DNA of 64,000 nt from JAPOXR01 sp965116115 (GTDB taxonomy: Bacteria > Pseudomonadota > Alphaproteobacteria > Rhodobacterales > Rhodobacteraceae): positions 2,790,001-2,854,000 of the forward strand of contig OZ220486.1 in assembly GCA_965116115.1 (NCBI GenBank), given 5' to 3'. Of this stretch, positions 1 to 9,339 are shown piece after piece. The first letter of the stretch is position 1, and every line of letters begins with the position of its first letter. A model generated the notes under the pieces. It ran no database searches. It was not told the origin of the DNA and saw nothing but the letters and a program-made list of their open reading frames with translations. A program made the position numbers and the translations under genes.

Positions 1-765
1 CTTTCGGCTCAGCCGGAGCGCGGACGCGCCCTCATAGATGTGCCGCGCTCTTCGGCGCGCCTTCCGTCGCGCGGTCAGAAGGCGAAACCGCTGCGTCAGG
101 CCCGGCAGGCGGATGTCGCCCTGCGCTGGGAGAAGGTCGATATTCCTCCTCCCGCGGACGCCGGCGGAACCGCGGTCTCCCTGACGCTGCTGAGCGCCCG
201 GGAAGAGGCGCCGCCGGAAGGCGCCGCGCCTCTTGACTGGAAACTGCTCACCAGCCTGCGGGCAGCAACGCCGAAGGACGCCCGGCGCATCCTCCGCTGG
301 TACGCTCTGCGCCGGCGGATCGAAGACTGGCACAGGATCCTCAAATCGGGCTGCAAGGCGGAACATCTGAACCATCAGGAAGGCGAGCGCATCGAACGGG
401 CGGTGACCGTCAAGGCCGTGATCGCCTGGCGTCTGCACGCCATGGTCATGCTCGGGCGGGAAACGCCTGAACTGCCCGCCGATGTCCTGTTCCCGCAAGC
501 CGAAATAGAGGTTCTCAGGGTCTTCGCTGAAAACAGACGCCTGAAAATCCGCCCCGATGACCTGGGCTCCGCCGTGCGGATCATGGTTATCAAAGGCGGT
601 TACATCGACCGCCCGAAGGCCCCGCCGCCCGGACATAAAACCCTCTGGAGAGGTTATGCCCGGCTGGCCGCGGACGCCGCTTTCCTCGAAATGCTCGTGG
701 AGAACGGGCGGCTTGACCCCGATTACCGCAAGCTCCGCCCCGACAAGAAGGACGGAGACCGCTGA
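1..765 (+). CDS. IS4-family transposase, 3' part (runs off the left window edge)
   Basis: The frame is open from base 1, so the gene begins outside the window and only the C-terminal 254 codons are seen. The family is shown by the IS4 signature Y-x2-R-x3-E-x6-K, read here as YALRRRIEDWHRILK at about bases 301-345, where the Glu is the third residue of the DDE catalytic triad. The segment before it (SRGQKAKPLRQARQADVALR) and the long helical tail resemble the C-terminal half of Tn5-like transposases. An internal GTG at 40 could be mistaken for a start, but the upstream codons continue the protein. The enzyme would cut and join its own element ends. Whether the copy is intact cannot be judged without the missing first part. 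Confidence 0.8.
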   Translation, partial: LSAQPERGRALIDVPRSSARLPSRGQKAKPLRQARQADVALRWEKVDIPPPADAGGTAVSLTLLSAREEAPPEGAAPLDWKLLTSLRAATPKDARRILRWYALRRRIEDWHRILKSGCKAEHLNHQEGERIERAVTVKAVIAWRLHAMVMLGRETPELPADVLFPQAEIEVLRVFAENRRLKIRPDDLGSAVRIMVIKGGYIDRPKAPPPGHKTLWRGYARLAADAAFLEMLVENGRLDPDYRKLRPDKKDGDR

Positions 766-1197
766 AAACGACGCTGAAACCTTGAAAGCCCCCGCCGGCA
801 TCCGCGCCGACCGCCGCTGACGGACGGCCCGCCGGCGCGCGCCCGCTTTCCTGCCGCCGGCGGCGCGGATGCCCGGTTCGCGCTGCGGAAAGGCCTTCGA
901 AAAACATATGCGCCTGCTTCCCGTCCGTCGGCCGCGGCGGAACAGCGTTCCCGCGCCGCCCTGCGCCCTTCCGGCCCGGCGGGACGCGCCGGCCGCCGGA
1001 CATGAACCCGCCTTCAGCGCCGATGCGCAGCGGTCCGCCGCCCCGCGGAATGGTTAAACGACAGGTTAAGGGGCATAGGCAGGCTGCGCCGGCCTCCTGA
1101 ACCAGCGGAGCTTCTGTGGAGAAAATGTGCAAAAGCTGTGGGAAAAAGGAAATAAGGGCTGAATTTACTCCCGAAACGCCCTTGAATTTGAACATGG
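766..1197. other. Gap without a recognisable gene
   Basis: This GC-rich stretch follows the IS4-type gene and probably includes the right end of that element. Short open frames exist on both strands but none has a ribosome-binding site or a family motif. I see no RNA gene. Confidence 0.4.
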
Positions 1198-1211
1198 ATG
1201 CTTTTGTTTCT

Positions 1212-1637
1212 GGGGCTTACGCACGATTTCAATCAGCGATCCCAGCCCGAGATCCACCAGCGCCGAAGCCGGCTTCGGCCCCCGATAGCCGCCGTCAGAC
1301 TGCAGCTTCGTTACCCGCGGCGCCGCCGCCAGCGTCCGCAGGATCACCCCCGGAGCGCCGTCCCGATCCTGAATCGACGCCTCATGGATCAGGACAGCAA
1401 TCGGCGAGCCGTCGGCGGCTGCCGTGATGTGACGCTTGCGGCCCTTGATCTTCTTGCCGCCATCATATCCGGCAGGGCCTCCGCTTTCCGTCGTCTTCAC
1501 CGACTGACTGTCGATCGCCGCCGCCGTCGGGTCCGCCGCACGGCCGGCCTGCCGGCGCGCCAGCCGGCGAAGCGCAGCTGGCATCCGCTCAAAAATGCCG
1601 GCGTTCCGCCAAGCGTAAAAATAATTCTGAACGGTGC
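1212..1637 (-). pseudogene. IS5-family transposase, middle and C-terminal fragment (split gene)
   Basis: Read on the minus strand from the IS630 junction at about 1637, the frame gives TVQNYFYAWRNAGIFERM and then an IS5-type catalytic core with DSQSVKTTESGG (first catalytic Asp) and SDGGYRGPK (second Asp). The frame is lost after GSLIEIVRKPQK near 1212, so the C-terminal part with the last catalytic Glu is missing. The missing N-terminal half is found at 5473-5695 in the same orientation, ending in KCFPPF, which joins directly to STVQNYFY. The original gene was therefore split by insertions at a TA within that codon run. The product cannot be active. Confidence 0.85.
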
Positions 1638-1681
1638 TAGTAGTCTGTCTTTGTTATATTGACAGCTACAAAGAATGCAAT

Positions 1682-2670
1682 TTGATGCGCGCGTCTTCGG
1701 CGGTGAACCGCTGTTTGACCGGGGCCGGGTCGGCGTTGCGCGCTTTTTCCCATGCCGAAACCTCGCGGCAGAGCGTCTCCCGGTCGGGAATGCGCCGGGA
1801 CAGGCACTGACGGCTCAGCACGCTGATCTCGCTCTCGGCGATGTTCAGCCGGGTGCCGTGTTTCGGCGTGTGATGAACTTCGAAACGCTCGTAGAGCCTG
1901 CCGCCTGCTCCGGCGGAAAAGCGTAGTAAAGACTCGACAGCTCATGCGTTGTCCATGGCTGGCACGATTTTTTTGCCGGGGAAGTGAACATCGGCGATGT
2001 CCCTGAGGAGCTCGGCGAAATCTTTCTTCGTCCGGCGGTCGGTGATTTTGACATGCCCTGGCCTGCAAGCGGCGCATGGACCATGAACAGATTCGCCGTC
2101 CCGTTGCGCTCGTATTCGCAGTCGAAGCGCGCCGGCCGGCCGGGAGCGGCAGGCAAAGCCGTGCGGACCTCCTTCGTCCGCTTTCTCAGAGCCTCGGCTG
2201 TGCAGACCAGGACCTCGTCCTCGCTGAATTTCCGCTGATAGACCCTGAGCACATCCTCCATCGAGCATACGAAGTCGCCGCTGTTCTCCGCCGGAATGCG
2301 CCAGCACCGCGTAAGGTGCGGTTTCAAATCGTTTTTTTTAATGTCCTCCTGACCGTCTCCCGGGAAATGCCATCGACGACATTCAACGCGACCAGCCGCT
2401 CGCCGAGCAGCGCTGGCGGCTGTGAGGAATGCCCTTCGGGAGGTTCCGAACAGGCGATCATCGTCAGCTTCGCCTCGCCCTCGCCGTCAAGCTTCGGAGG
2501 AACACGGTTCGAATGCGGCCTGCGCTCCAGAGCCGCTGTACCCTCCTCGACAAAACGCCGGCGGAGCCGCTCGGCCGAACCGCGGCCGGATGAAACGATC
2601 TCCTCTGATTCAGCCCGTTCATGATCTTCGAGCCGCACATGCTGTATCTTGCGTCCGATTTGTTCCTGTC
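1682..2670 (-). pseudogene. IS630 transposase, degenerate, copy 1
   Basis: The minus strand carries IS630 pieces in several frames: a helix-turn-helix region near 2400-2640, VYQRKFSEDEVLVC and GRPARFDCEYERNGTANLF at about 2090-2260, and FAELLRD and FPGKKIV near 1960-2030. The usual catalytic MDE after VLVC reads TAE, so the first catalytic Asp is lost. The frame also slips between APLAGQG and VKITDRR, as in copy 2. The start codon lies on the far side of the ISKra4 insertion (about 4384) and is followed by a TGA three codons later. The region KIVPAMDNA is further damaged. This is a dead copy. Confidence 0.85.
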
Positions 2671-4367
2671 GGGTGTAAGACATACATTTGTTTGCATTTC
2701 TGTATTCGGTCTGTATTCTGAAGTTCAGCGGATGCCGAGTGTTTGAAACGGCGGGAACAAAGCCGGCGCTCGGGATCATGAGGTTTTGAGCGGAGGATCA
2801 TATCATGGTATCGAAACAGTCGTGCGGTTCGGATATCCGTCATCCCGATGCGGCGGCGTATCTGAAAGGTTTGAGTTCTCAGGACAGCCGGGGGGCATCG
2901 GTTGTCCGGTCGAATGCCGATGGTTCGGTCAGCTGTTACCAGCTCGCCGCAGGTGAAGTGCAGGCGGCGCATGTTCGTTCATCGTCGGACGGCGGCCCGG
3001 CGCACCGCCCGGTCGCGGGGCGCAGGGCGTCCGATGAGGCGGCTCGGGATGAGGATTTGTATGAGGTTTTGATGTCGGCGGAGCCGGATCCAGATCACGT
3101 GGAATGCCGGTTGCGGGAGGCTTCGCAGTTGCAGGCGGGGCAGCGGTTGAAGGGTATGCTGGAGCGCGTGGATGAGGCGCTGCCGGCGCCGCGCTGCCCG
3201 AAGTGCGATCGGCTGATGACCCGGCAAGGGCGGCGCTCCAAGATGCTGGACACACGATCAGGGGCGGCAGCGGTATCTCGCCGCTATTGGTGTTGTCGTG
3301 TGTGCCGGACGGGTTGTTATCCGTCAGCTCAGCGGCTGGGGCTGGCCGGCTGCGGTTATACGCCCGGCATGGCCCGGATGACAGCGACGGCGGTGCAGGA
3401 TCGGAGTTTTGATTCGGCGGCCCGAGCCCTTCAGGAACTGTCGGGCATCTCTGTCATCTCACGCACGCTGGCCCGTCGGACACATAAAATAGGCGAAGAG
3501 ATTCAAGCCTTTGAGCGCACGGAGGTCATAGAGAGCGCACCCGCTTCGGGGCGGCTGTATCTGTCGATCGACGGCACCGGTGTTCCGATGCGCGCGTCCG
3601 AGACAGCCGGCCGGTCGGGTCGGCAGGCGGACGGCTCCGCCCGGACGCGGGAGGCTAAGCCAGCGACTTCCTATACGGCTGATCGGTACGATCCGAAGAC
3701 CGGCGATGTCCGCAAGAACGATGACTGTCAGACATTCAACTGCCGGATTGACAGCGCCGCGGCTCCCGGAGACGGTGAGCGTTCGGACTTCGTTCAGCGC
3801 CTGGATCGGGACGCGCGCCGGTATGGTCTGTACAAAGCCCGGGAACTCGTCGTCATTTCGGACGCGGCCCGATGGATCGTGTCGAGTTGCCGCGCCTTGT
3901 TCTCATCCCGGAAAGTCACTTACATCCTGGATATCCATCATGCCTTGGAATATCTGACGGCGGCCTTGAAGGACATGGATCTGCCGGCTGATGAGCGGCG
4001 GCGTCAGTTCGCCCGTTTCAAGGCGCAGCTTCAAACCGGACGGGTTCGCGATGTCATCGCTGAGCTGGAACGTCATCCGGGCCCCGCGGTGCGGGAGTGC
4101 TGCCGATACTATCGTGCGAACCAATGGCGCATGCGCTATGACGAGTACCGGCGGCGGGCTGTGCCCTCAGGGTCGGGCGTGGTCGAAAGCGGTTGCAAGC
4201 AGGTCACAGCCGCGCGCATGAAGCGGGCGGGGTGTCACTGGTCAAAAGCCGGGGCTGATGCCATGCCAGTCCTGAGATGCTGCCTGATGAACCGTCAGTT
4301 CACTGACTTTCTCGACCAGCGGGCACGGCAGGCTGCGACGGCATGAACAATCAAATGTCTTGCACCC
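2671..4367 (+). mobile_element. ISKra4-family insertion sequence, apparently complete
   Basis: The terminal inverted repeats are GGGTGTAAGACAT at 2671 and the inverse ATGTCTTGCACCC ending at 4367. They are flanked by an exact 9-bp direct repeat GTTCCTGTC at 2662-2670 and 4368-4376. The uninterrupted target can be read in IS630 copy 2 near 10480. The element is 1697 bp and carries one long transposase gene. Repeats starting with GGG and a 9-bp duplication fit the ISKra4 family. Confidence 0.92.
2805..4346 (+). CDS. ISKra4-family transposase
   Basis: This is an uninterrupted 513-residue DDE transposase that would move the 2671-4367 element. The family is shown by YLSIDGTGVPM (residues about 250-260, first catalytic Asp), the following GR-x-GRQADGSARTREAK stretch, VVISDAARWIV (second Asp, about 349-359) and SGSGVVESGCK (Glu, about 451-461). 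A Cys-rich N-terminal segment (CPKCDRLM, then CCRVCRTGC) probably binds zinc and DNA. The ATG at 2805 is preceded by GGAGG at a suitable distance. Length is normal for the family. It is one of the very few undamaged transposase genes in the window, so this element may still be active. Confidence 0.92.
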   Translation: MVSKQSCGSDIRHPDAAAYLKGLSSQDSRGASVVRSNADGSVSCYQLAAGEVQAAHVRSSSDGGPAHRPVAGRRASDEAARDEDLYEVLMSAEPDPDHVECRLREASQLQAGQRLKGMLERVDEALPAPRCPKCDRLMTRQGRRSKMLDTRSGAAAVSRRYWCCRVCRTGCYPSAQRLGLAGCGYTPGMARMTATAVQDRSFDSAARALQELSGISVISRTLARRTHKIGEEIQAFERTEVIESAPASGRLYLSIDGTGVPMRASETAGRSGRQADGSARTREAKPATSYTADRYDPKTGDVRKNDDCQTFNCRIDSAAAPGDGERSDFVQRLDRDARRYGLYKARELVVISDAARWIVSSCRALFSSRKVTYILDIHHALEYLTAALKDMDLPADERRRQFARFKAQLQTGRVRDVIAELERHPGPAVRECCRYYRANQWRMRYDEYRRRAVPSGSGVVESGCKQVTAARMKRAGCHWSKAGADAMPVLRCCLMNRQFTDFLDQRARQAATA

Positions 4368-4594
4368 GTTCCTGTCAGTCCGTCATAGTTTCCCGCCTCT
4401 TGTAATCGCCGTCGGCGCGAAACAGGCCTCAGCCGCTGGATTCCTGCTCAGAATCCGGCTGAAATACCCGGCCGACAGCATTTGTCTTCGTTCAGACTGA
4501 GGCTGCTGCTGCAACTTCAACGGAGCGTCAACACCGGAAATCAGGACGTCCGCCAAACCACGATTACCATCATTATCACTGTGTCAGACTACTA

Positions 4595-5469
4595 GGGCCT
4601 GTGGACAGTCATTTTGCCGCGATCAGACCGGCGGCTGGATAAATCGCCGCCGCGAAGCTGGTATCGGTCTTGTCATACCGCGTCGCGATCGCGCGGAACT
4701 CTTTGATTTTCGCAAAGAAATTCTCGATCTGATGCCGCTGGCCGTACATATCGCGGTCGTAATCCCGAATCTGCCGCCGGTTCTTCCTCGGAGGAATCAC
4801 CGCCTCGGCGCCGCGCTCCTCAAGCTCCTTCAGCAGCCGGTCCGCGTCGAACGCCCGGTCGGCTGTCAAAGCCCCGAAGGACAGGCCCGCTGTAACCCGC
4901 GGCGTCCCGGCGGGATCATGCTTCTGACCGGGAAGAATCACGAACTTCACCAAGTAACCGAGCGCGTCCGTGACCGCGACGATTTTGCTCGTCAGACCGC
5001 CCCGGGAACGCCCGATCCCCTGTCGGCAGGGCCCCCTTTTTTCGCCCCGGAAGCCTTCTGATGCGCCTGCACGACAGAACCGTCAATGAATATGTATTCG
5101 AAGTCGAACGCCTCCGATAACGCATTGAAAACACGTTCAAAAACACCCGAAAGCGGCTGACGGCGGAACCGCCTGCACACGCTGTGCTGCTTGCCGAACC
5201 GCGGCGGAAGATCGCGCTGAGGCGCGCCTGTCCGGATGCGCTGAAGCACCGCCTCAACGAAAAGCCGGTTGTCCGCCGCGGCAGCGCCGGGGTCGGTCGG
5301 TTTGCCGGGAAGAAGCGGTTCGATCCGCTGATGCATTCTATCAGTCAGCATGGTTCTGTCAGGGTTCATTCATCTCTCTGCCCGTCTTGCCTGCGGCGCC
5401 GCTCCGGCGCTCGTTATGGTGATTCTGACAGCGAATCGCCCGAAGCGCAACCCGATTTGTCCACAGGCC
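4595..5469 (-). mobile_element. IS5-family (IS427-type) insertion sequence, copy A
   Basis: The 875-bp element has inverted ends GGGCCTGTGGACA (4595) and TGTCCACAGGCC (ending 5469). It abuts IS630 copy 1 at the left (CTA) and TTA at the right, consistent with a short TNA or TA target. It landed at the same TA that IS630 copy 1 used inside the IS5-family gene, so the two elements lie back to back. Copy B is at 34756-35629. Confidence 0.88.
4609..5369 (-). CDS. IS427-type IS5 transposase OrfAB, likely made by -1 frameshifting (copy A)
   Basis: OrfA starts at ATG 5369 (MNPDRTMLTDRM) and carries the N-terminal domain and FEYIFIDGSVVQAHQ with the first catalytic Asp. It ends at a TGA near 4992. 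OrfB is open in the -1 frame to 4609 and carries IGRSRGGLTSKI, LTADRAFDADRL (second Asp) and YGQRHQIENFFAKIKEFR (Glu). The frames meet at a run of six A followed by five G (about 5033-5043 on the plus strand as C5T6), the classic A-AAA-AAG slippery heptamer used by this IS group. Slipping back one base at that site joins the two halves exactly. All catalytic residues are present, so this copy may be functional. Its product would mobilise both IS427-type copies here. Confidence 0.8.
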
Positions 5470-5695
5470 TTAAAAGGCGGAAAACATTTAGGAATTGACC
5501 GCCATTGACAGCCGGTCGCGAGCATGAACCAGACAGCGTTGAACACCTCCCGGAGGTCGGTGATCGGCTTGCGGCCCATCCTTGAGGGCGGCGGCAGCAG
5601 CGGCACTGCCACTGCCCATTCCGCATCAGTCACATCGGTTTCAAACCGGTCTAAAGATCGCTTATAAAGCGGCTCAGTGGTCTCGTTCCAAGCCA
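5470..5695 (-). pseudogene. IS5-family transposase, N-terminal fragment (other half of 1212-1637)
   Basis: The minus-strand frame starts at ATG 5695 and includes DVTDAEWAVAVPLLPPPSRM and TDLREVFNAVWFMLATGCQW, the typical N-terminal domain of IS5-family transposases. It stops being homologous at KCFPPF, exactly where the IS427-type element ends. The sequence continues at 1637 after removal of the inserted elements. Confidence 0.85.
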
Positions 5696-5778
5696 TGTGG
5701 ATGCTCCCATTTTTTGTCAGCAAGACGGGATTATGCTGCACGGCGGCGGGACTGCTCAACATATGGAACAAACTCTAA

Positions 5779-7005
5779 GGCTATCGCTTTTGAATTTTTC
5801 TGTTTTCCAATCAGCGCATTTTGTTTGATCAATGCCTTAAAAATTCAAACAGAGGCAGGAACATGGCTGATTTATCTTTTGTTTTCAACGGTATAACCGA
5901 TCCCCGGCTCAGCAACGCCACACGGCACGACCTTCACGAAATGCTCATGATCGCTCTTCTGACTGTCATGTCAGGAGGCGAAACATGCACCGATACAGTC
6001 GAATACGGCAAAATCAAGAAGAAATTCCTGCTTAAGTTCATGGATCTGAAACACGGCACGCCGAGCTGCGACGCCTTTTCCGATTTGTTCAACAGCCTTG
6101 ATCCCCTCGAACTCGGCATCGTTCTCGCGCGTCTTTCCCGCAGTTGGTCGGAGGGTCTGGCGGCGGAATACGGAGACGGCGTCATTGCCGTCGACGGCAA
6201 GACCCTGCGCCGGTCATTCGCCGATGCTTCGAAGCGGCAGCCGCTGCACCTCGTGCACGCTTTCGCCTTTGAGACGCGGCCGGCTCCCGCGCAGACCGCG
6301 GTCGACGGGAAGTCGAACGAGATCACGGCGATCCCCGCGCTTCTGAAGTTCCTCGACATCCGGGGCCGGACGGCAGCGGCGGACGCGATGCATGCGCAGC
6401 GGGCGATATCGGAGGCCGTGAAGGACGGCGGGGGCGAGTATATTCTCGCTTTGAAGGGCAATCTGCGCAAGGATGTGAAACGGTATATGGAGGACCCTGA
6501 TAACATTGAAAACATTCAGTTTTCCGAGACGCATAAGGAGAAGGGGCACGGCCGGATCGAAACCCGGCGGGCCGCCGTCCGCCATGATGTCGGCTGGCTG
6601 GAAAAGCACCTGCAGCCGGGTCTCGCCGCTGTCGGATCCGTCTCTTCGACCCGGGAAATCAAGGGAAAGCGCAGCGCCGGAACCCGGTATTTCATCATGA
6701 GCGGGAAGCGTGATCCGGAGCGTTTTCTCAAGGGCGTGCGGAAGCACTGGTCAGCAGAGAACAGTCTGCACTGGTTTCTGGATGTCACGATGAACGAAGA
6801 TCATCTGCGCAACCGGACCCGGCCCCGAAAACCTGGCCGTGATGCGGCGGCTGTCTCTTAACCTGGCGCGGGTCACGGAGGATGAACAGACCAAGTCAAT
6901 GCGCGGCAGACTTAAGAAAGCCGGACAGCATCACCGCTGCGCCCTGAAGCTCATCAGCTCCGCCGGACTGCTGCCGGAAAACGGGGAATTTCAAAAGCGA
7001 TAGCC
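5779..7005 (+). mobile_element. ISAs1-family insertion sequence
   Basis: The ends are inverted repeats GGCTATCGCTTTTGAA (5779) and TTCAAAAGCGATAGCC (ending 7005), enclosing 1227 bp with one transposase gene. The right side joins the middle of an IS30 copy at 7006, and the left side joins unrelated DNA. No flanking duplication is visible, so one flank was probably lost by deletion after insertion. Confidence 0.88.
5863..7003 (+). pseudogene. ISAs1-family transposase, frameshifted near the C-terminus
   Basis: From ATG 5863 (MADLSFVFNGITDPR) the frame has the N-terminal ISAs1 domain and the catalytic core GVIAVDGKTLRRSF (first Asp), and KHWSAENSLHWFLDVTMNED with the conserved W-x-IE-like region. 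After LRNRTR (about 6815) the frame is lost and ends at 6861. A one-base shift restores PENLAVMRRLSLNLAR and then open reading to the TAG inside the right inverted repeat (7001-7003). The loss removes only about 60 C-terminal residues, so partial activity is possible, but the gene is not intact. The frame also opens a little upstream of 5863 without a good ribosome-binding site. Confidence 0.85.
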
Positions 7006-7146
7006 CTACCTGTTCCGCCGTCTCCGCCGGCGGGGGCGGAAGCGGAGCCGCCGGGGCCGCGACGGCTCTGGTCGGGGCGTGATTCCCGGCCGGAGGGACA
7101 TATCCGAGCGGCCCGCGATCGTCGAGGAGAAGACCCGGGCGGGAGA
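7006..7146 (+). mobile_element. IS30-family element alpha, middle fragment
   Basis: This matches the middle of the IS30 copy at 52328-53653 (about 52812-52960), encoding an Arg-rich linker and then RRDISERPAIVEEKTRAGD. It is cut on the left by ISAs1 and on the right by the CTAG element. The copy resumes at 10707. Confidence 0.82.
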
Positions 7147-7150
7147 CTAG

Positions 7151-9336
7151 CCTCGATTCCCAACGGCCATAATTGATGTGAATCGGGCGGCGGCCGTGGA
7201 CCGCCGGCTGGATCCGTTATCGTTCGGCAGGCGGCGTTTGCCGTGCTTCCCGCTTGGATCCGATGGATGTCGGTCTTGCCGGCGCCGGCACGTAATCATC
7301 TTATTTAAGGTTTTCAGCACTGATTATCACTCTGTCATTATGGGATGCGGCACGGCATCAGGATCAGAAAAGGGGCGGCTTCCGGGTTCAGCGCCTGCCT
7401 TCGGAATTCTTTCCAGGCTTTACTTCATATGTCCCGGCTCGACGCGCGGCGCGGTTCTGCGCAATTCCGGCTTGCGGCGGCAGCCATTATATAAATAGCA
7501 GCAATAGTATCTAAACTACATGCATTGCTATGATTGACTTGGCCGAACTCTTCCGCAAGCCGCGGTCCCGGAACTGTCTCCAGTACGAGGCCCTCCGGGC
7601 CTGCTTTCTCGACGGCGCAGAGGCCGCGGAGGCCGCGAGGCGCTTCGGATACAGCCTCGGGTCCTTCCGCAACCTGTGCACGAAGCTGCGCGGGAACCCG
7701 GATCTGTCTTCCTTTTTCGCCGAGCGCAGGCCGGGTCCGAAGCCGAATCCCGGCGAGCCTCTCAGGCTGCGGCGGGACCGGCGCATCCCAGCGTTTCGCA
7801 GGACCGCCGGCCTCTCGGTCGGCGAGATCAGCCGGAAGCTCGGGGAGGAAGGGATGCCCGCGGGAACGACGACCGTGCAGCGGACGCTCCGCAGGAACGG
7901 CGTCGGCAAGCTGCCGCGCCGGTCGCCCGGCGAGCGCGAAGCCGCCCTCCGGCCGATCTCCGCCCCGGTCGCCGACGCCCGGGAGCTCGACCTCTCGCCG
8001 CGACGCATGCGCACCGGGTTCGGCGGGCTGTTCCTTTTCGTCCCCGACCTTGTCCGGCTCGATCTCGACCGGATCGCCGCCGACAGCGGCATGCCGGGCA
8101 GCGGGATGATCCCCGCCGGCCATGCTTTCCGGGCCCTGCTGGCGCTGAAGCTCCAGTGAGTCGGACGGCCGCCGCACGTCATGGCCGACATCCTCGATCC
8201 CGGCACAGCCCTGTTCGCCGGGCTGAACGTGATGCCTGAGCGGTCAAGCCTGACCGAGTATTCCGGGCGTGTCGACCCGAAGCTGTGCGCCGGCCTCATG
8301 GACCGCTGGCGCCGGGCGCTGAACGACCTGGAGACGGATCTCGGCGGGGACGGCTCCTTCGACCTCGACTTCCATGCCATCCCCTGGCACGGGAAGGATC
8401 CGGAGGCGCCCGTCGAACGGCACTACGTCTCCAAGCGGAGCCGCAGGCAGAAGGGCGTCCTCGCCTTCCTCGCCCGCGACGCCGACGCCCGCCTGCTCGT
8501 CTACGCGAACGCCCGGGTCCGCAAGGCGGACCAGAACGACGAGATCCTCCGGTTCATCGGGTGCTGGTAGGAGCGCAACGGCGGCCTGCCCGGGGAACCA
8601 GCGTTCGATTCCCGGCTGACGACACATGCGAATCTCCAGTGGATCAACGAGAGAGGCATTAACTTCCTGACCCTTCGCAGGCGGACTGGATCGCTTCTCG
8701 ACGCTGTCGCTGACGCCCCGGAAAGCGACTGGAAGCAAGTGCGCCTTGCTGATGTCGGACGCATCTGCCGCACGCCCGGGGTTCTCGACCGGCGCGTCCG
8801 GATCTCCGGCTGTCCGGGCGACATCCGCCAGCTCGCCGTGCGCGGCCTGGGCCACGAACGGCCGACCCTGCTGCTCACCAATCAGATGAAGACCTCCGCG
8901 AGCCGGCTCGTCGACCGTTACGCCCGGCGGATGGTGATCGAAAACGCCATCGCCGACGCGATCGACTTCTTCCATATGGACGCGCTGTCCGCCGCGGTCC
9001 CGATGAAGATCGATCTCGATCTCCAGCTCACCCTCATGGCCGGCGGCCTGTACCGGCTGCTGGCCGTCCGCGTCGGAAACGGCAAGAGGAACGCGAAGTC
9101 GCGCACGCTGTTCCGCAACTTCGTCAAGGCGCCGGCGGACATCACGATCGGAAGGGACAGCATCGACGTCCGGATCGGGCGGCGGGCGAACAACCCGTTC
9201 CTCCTCAACGCCTCATACGACGAAACCGACATCGCCGTCCCATGGCTCGGAAACCGCAGGCTGCGGATCAGCTTCCTGTGAACGGGGCGCGCGCGATCCC
9301 GGGATTCACATCAATTATGGCCGTTGGGAATCGAGG
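7151..9336 (+). mobile_element. CTAG-targeting insertion sequence, copy 1 (family not assigned)
   Basis: The element is 2186 bp, exactly the same length as copy 2 at 41401-43586. Its ends are perfect inverted repeats that begin CCTCGATTCCCAACGGCC and run about 35 bp. CTAG flanks it on both sides (7147-7150 and 9337-9340), so a 4-bp CTAG target duplication is likely. It splits IS30 alpha. IS630 copy 2 then entered the TA of its right-hand CTAG. I can recognise the transposase as DDE-type but cannot name the IS family. Confidence 0.85.
7530..9281 (+). pseudogene. DDE transposase of the CTAG element, copy 1, with two in-frame stops
   Basis: A single reading frame runs from ATG 7530 to TGA 9281, interrupted only by TGA at 8157-8159 and TAG at 8568-8570. 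The N-terminal part has a helix-turn-helix look (EAARRFGYSLGSFRNLC). The core shows SFDLDFHAIPWHG, PAFDSRLTTHANL and RRMVIENAIADAIDFFHMD, which I read as the three acidic catalytic residues D-D-E. Each stop can arise by one base change from a sense codon (for example GGA to TGA and AAG to TAG). The second copy has both stops at the same codons. A 289-codon antisense frame over 7511-8380 is a GC-driven shadow. As ordinary translation the enzyme is dead. Confidence 0.82.
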
Positions 9337-9339
9337 CTA

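Larger units (their letters stand above)
1640..4592 (-). mobile_element. IS630-family element, copy 1, split by an ISKra4 element
   Basis: The ends are GTAGTCTGTC at 1640 and the inverse GTGTCAGACTAC ending at 4592, flanked by TA on both sides (1638-1639 and 4593-4594). A TA target duplication is the rule for IS630. The body is nearly identical to copy 2 at 9340-10704 (1365 bp) once the ISKra4 insertion at 2671-4367 is taken out. It sits inside the IS5-family gene whose halves are at 1212-1637 and 5473-5695. Confidence 0.88.

Noticed and set aside
590..1195. A 201-codon minus-strand frame at the left edge
   Set aside because: It overlaps the IS4-type gene antisense and its composition is Arg/Gly/Pro-rich without motifs.
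7511..8380. A 289-codon minus-strand open frame over the CTAG-element transposase
   Set aside because: It is antisense to the frame that carries the DDE motifs and occurs again in copy 2 (41737-42684). Its composition is Arg/Ser/Pro-rich, as expected for a GC-driven shadow.
8157..8570. Recoding of TGA and TAG as amino acids (selenocysteine or pyrrolysine)
   Set aside because: No selenocysteine-type stem is evident, both stop types are involved, and TGA and TAG end ordinary genes here. Shared loss of function or weak readthrough is simpler.
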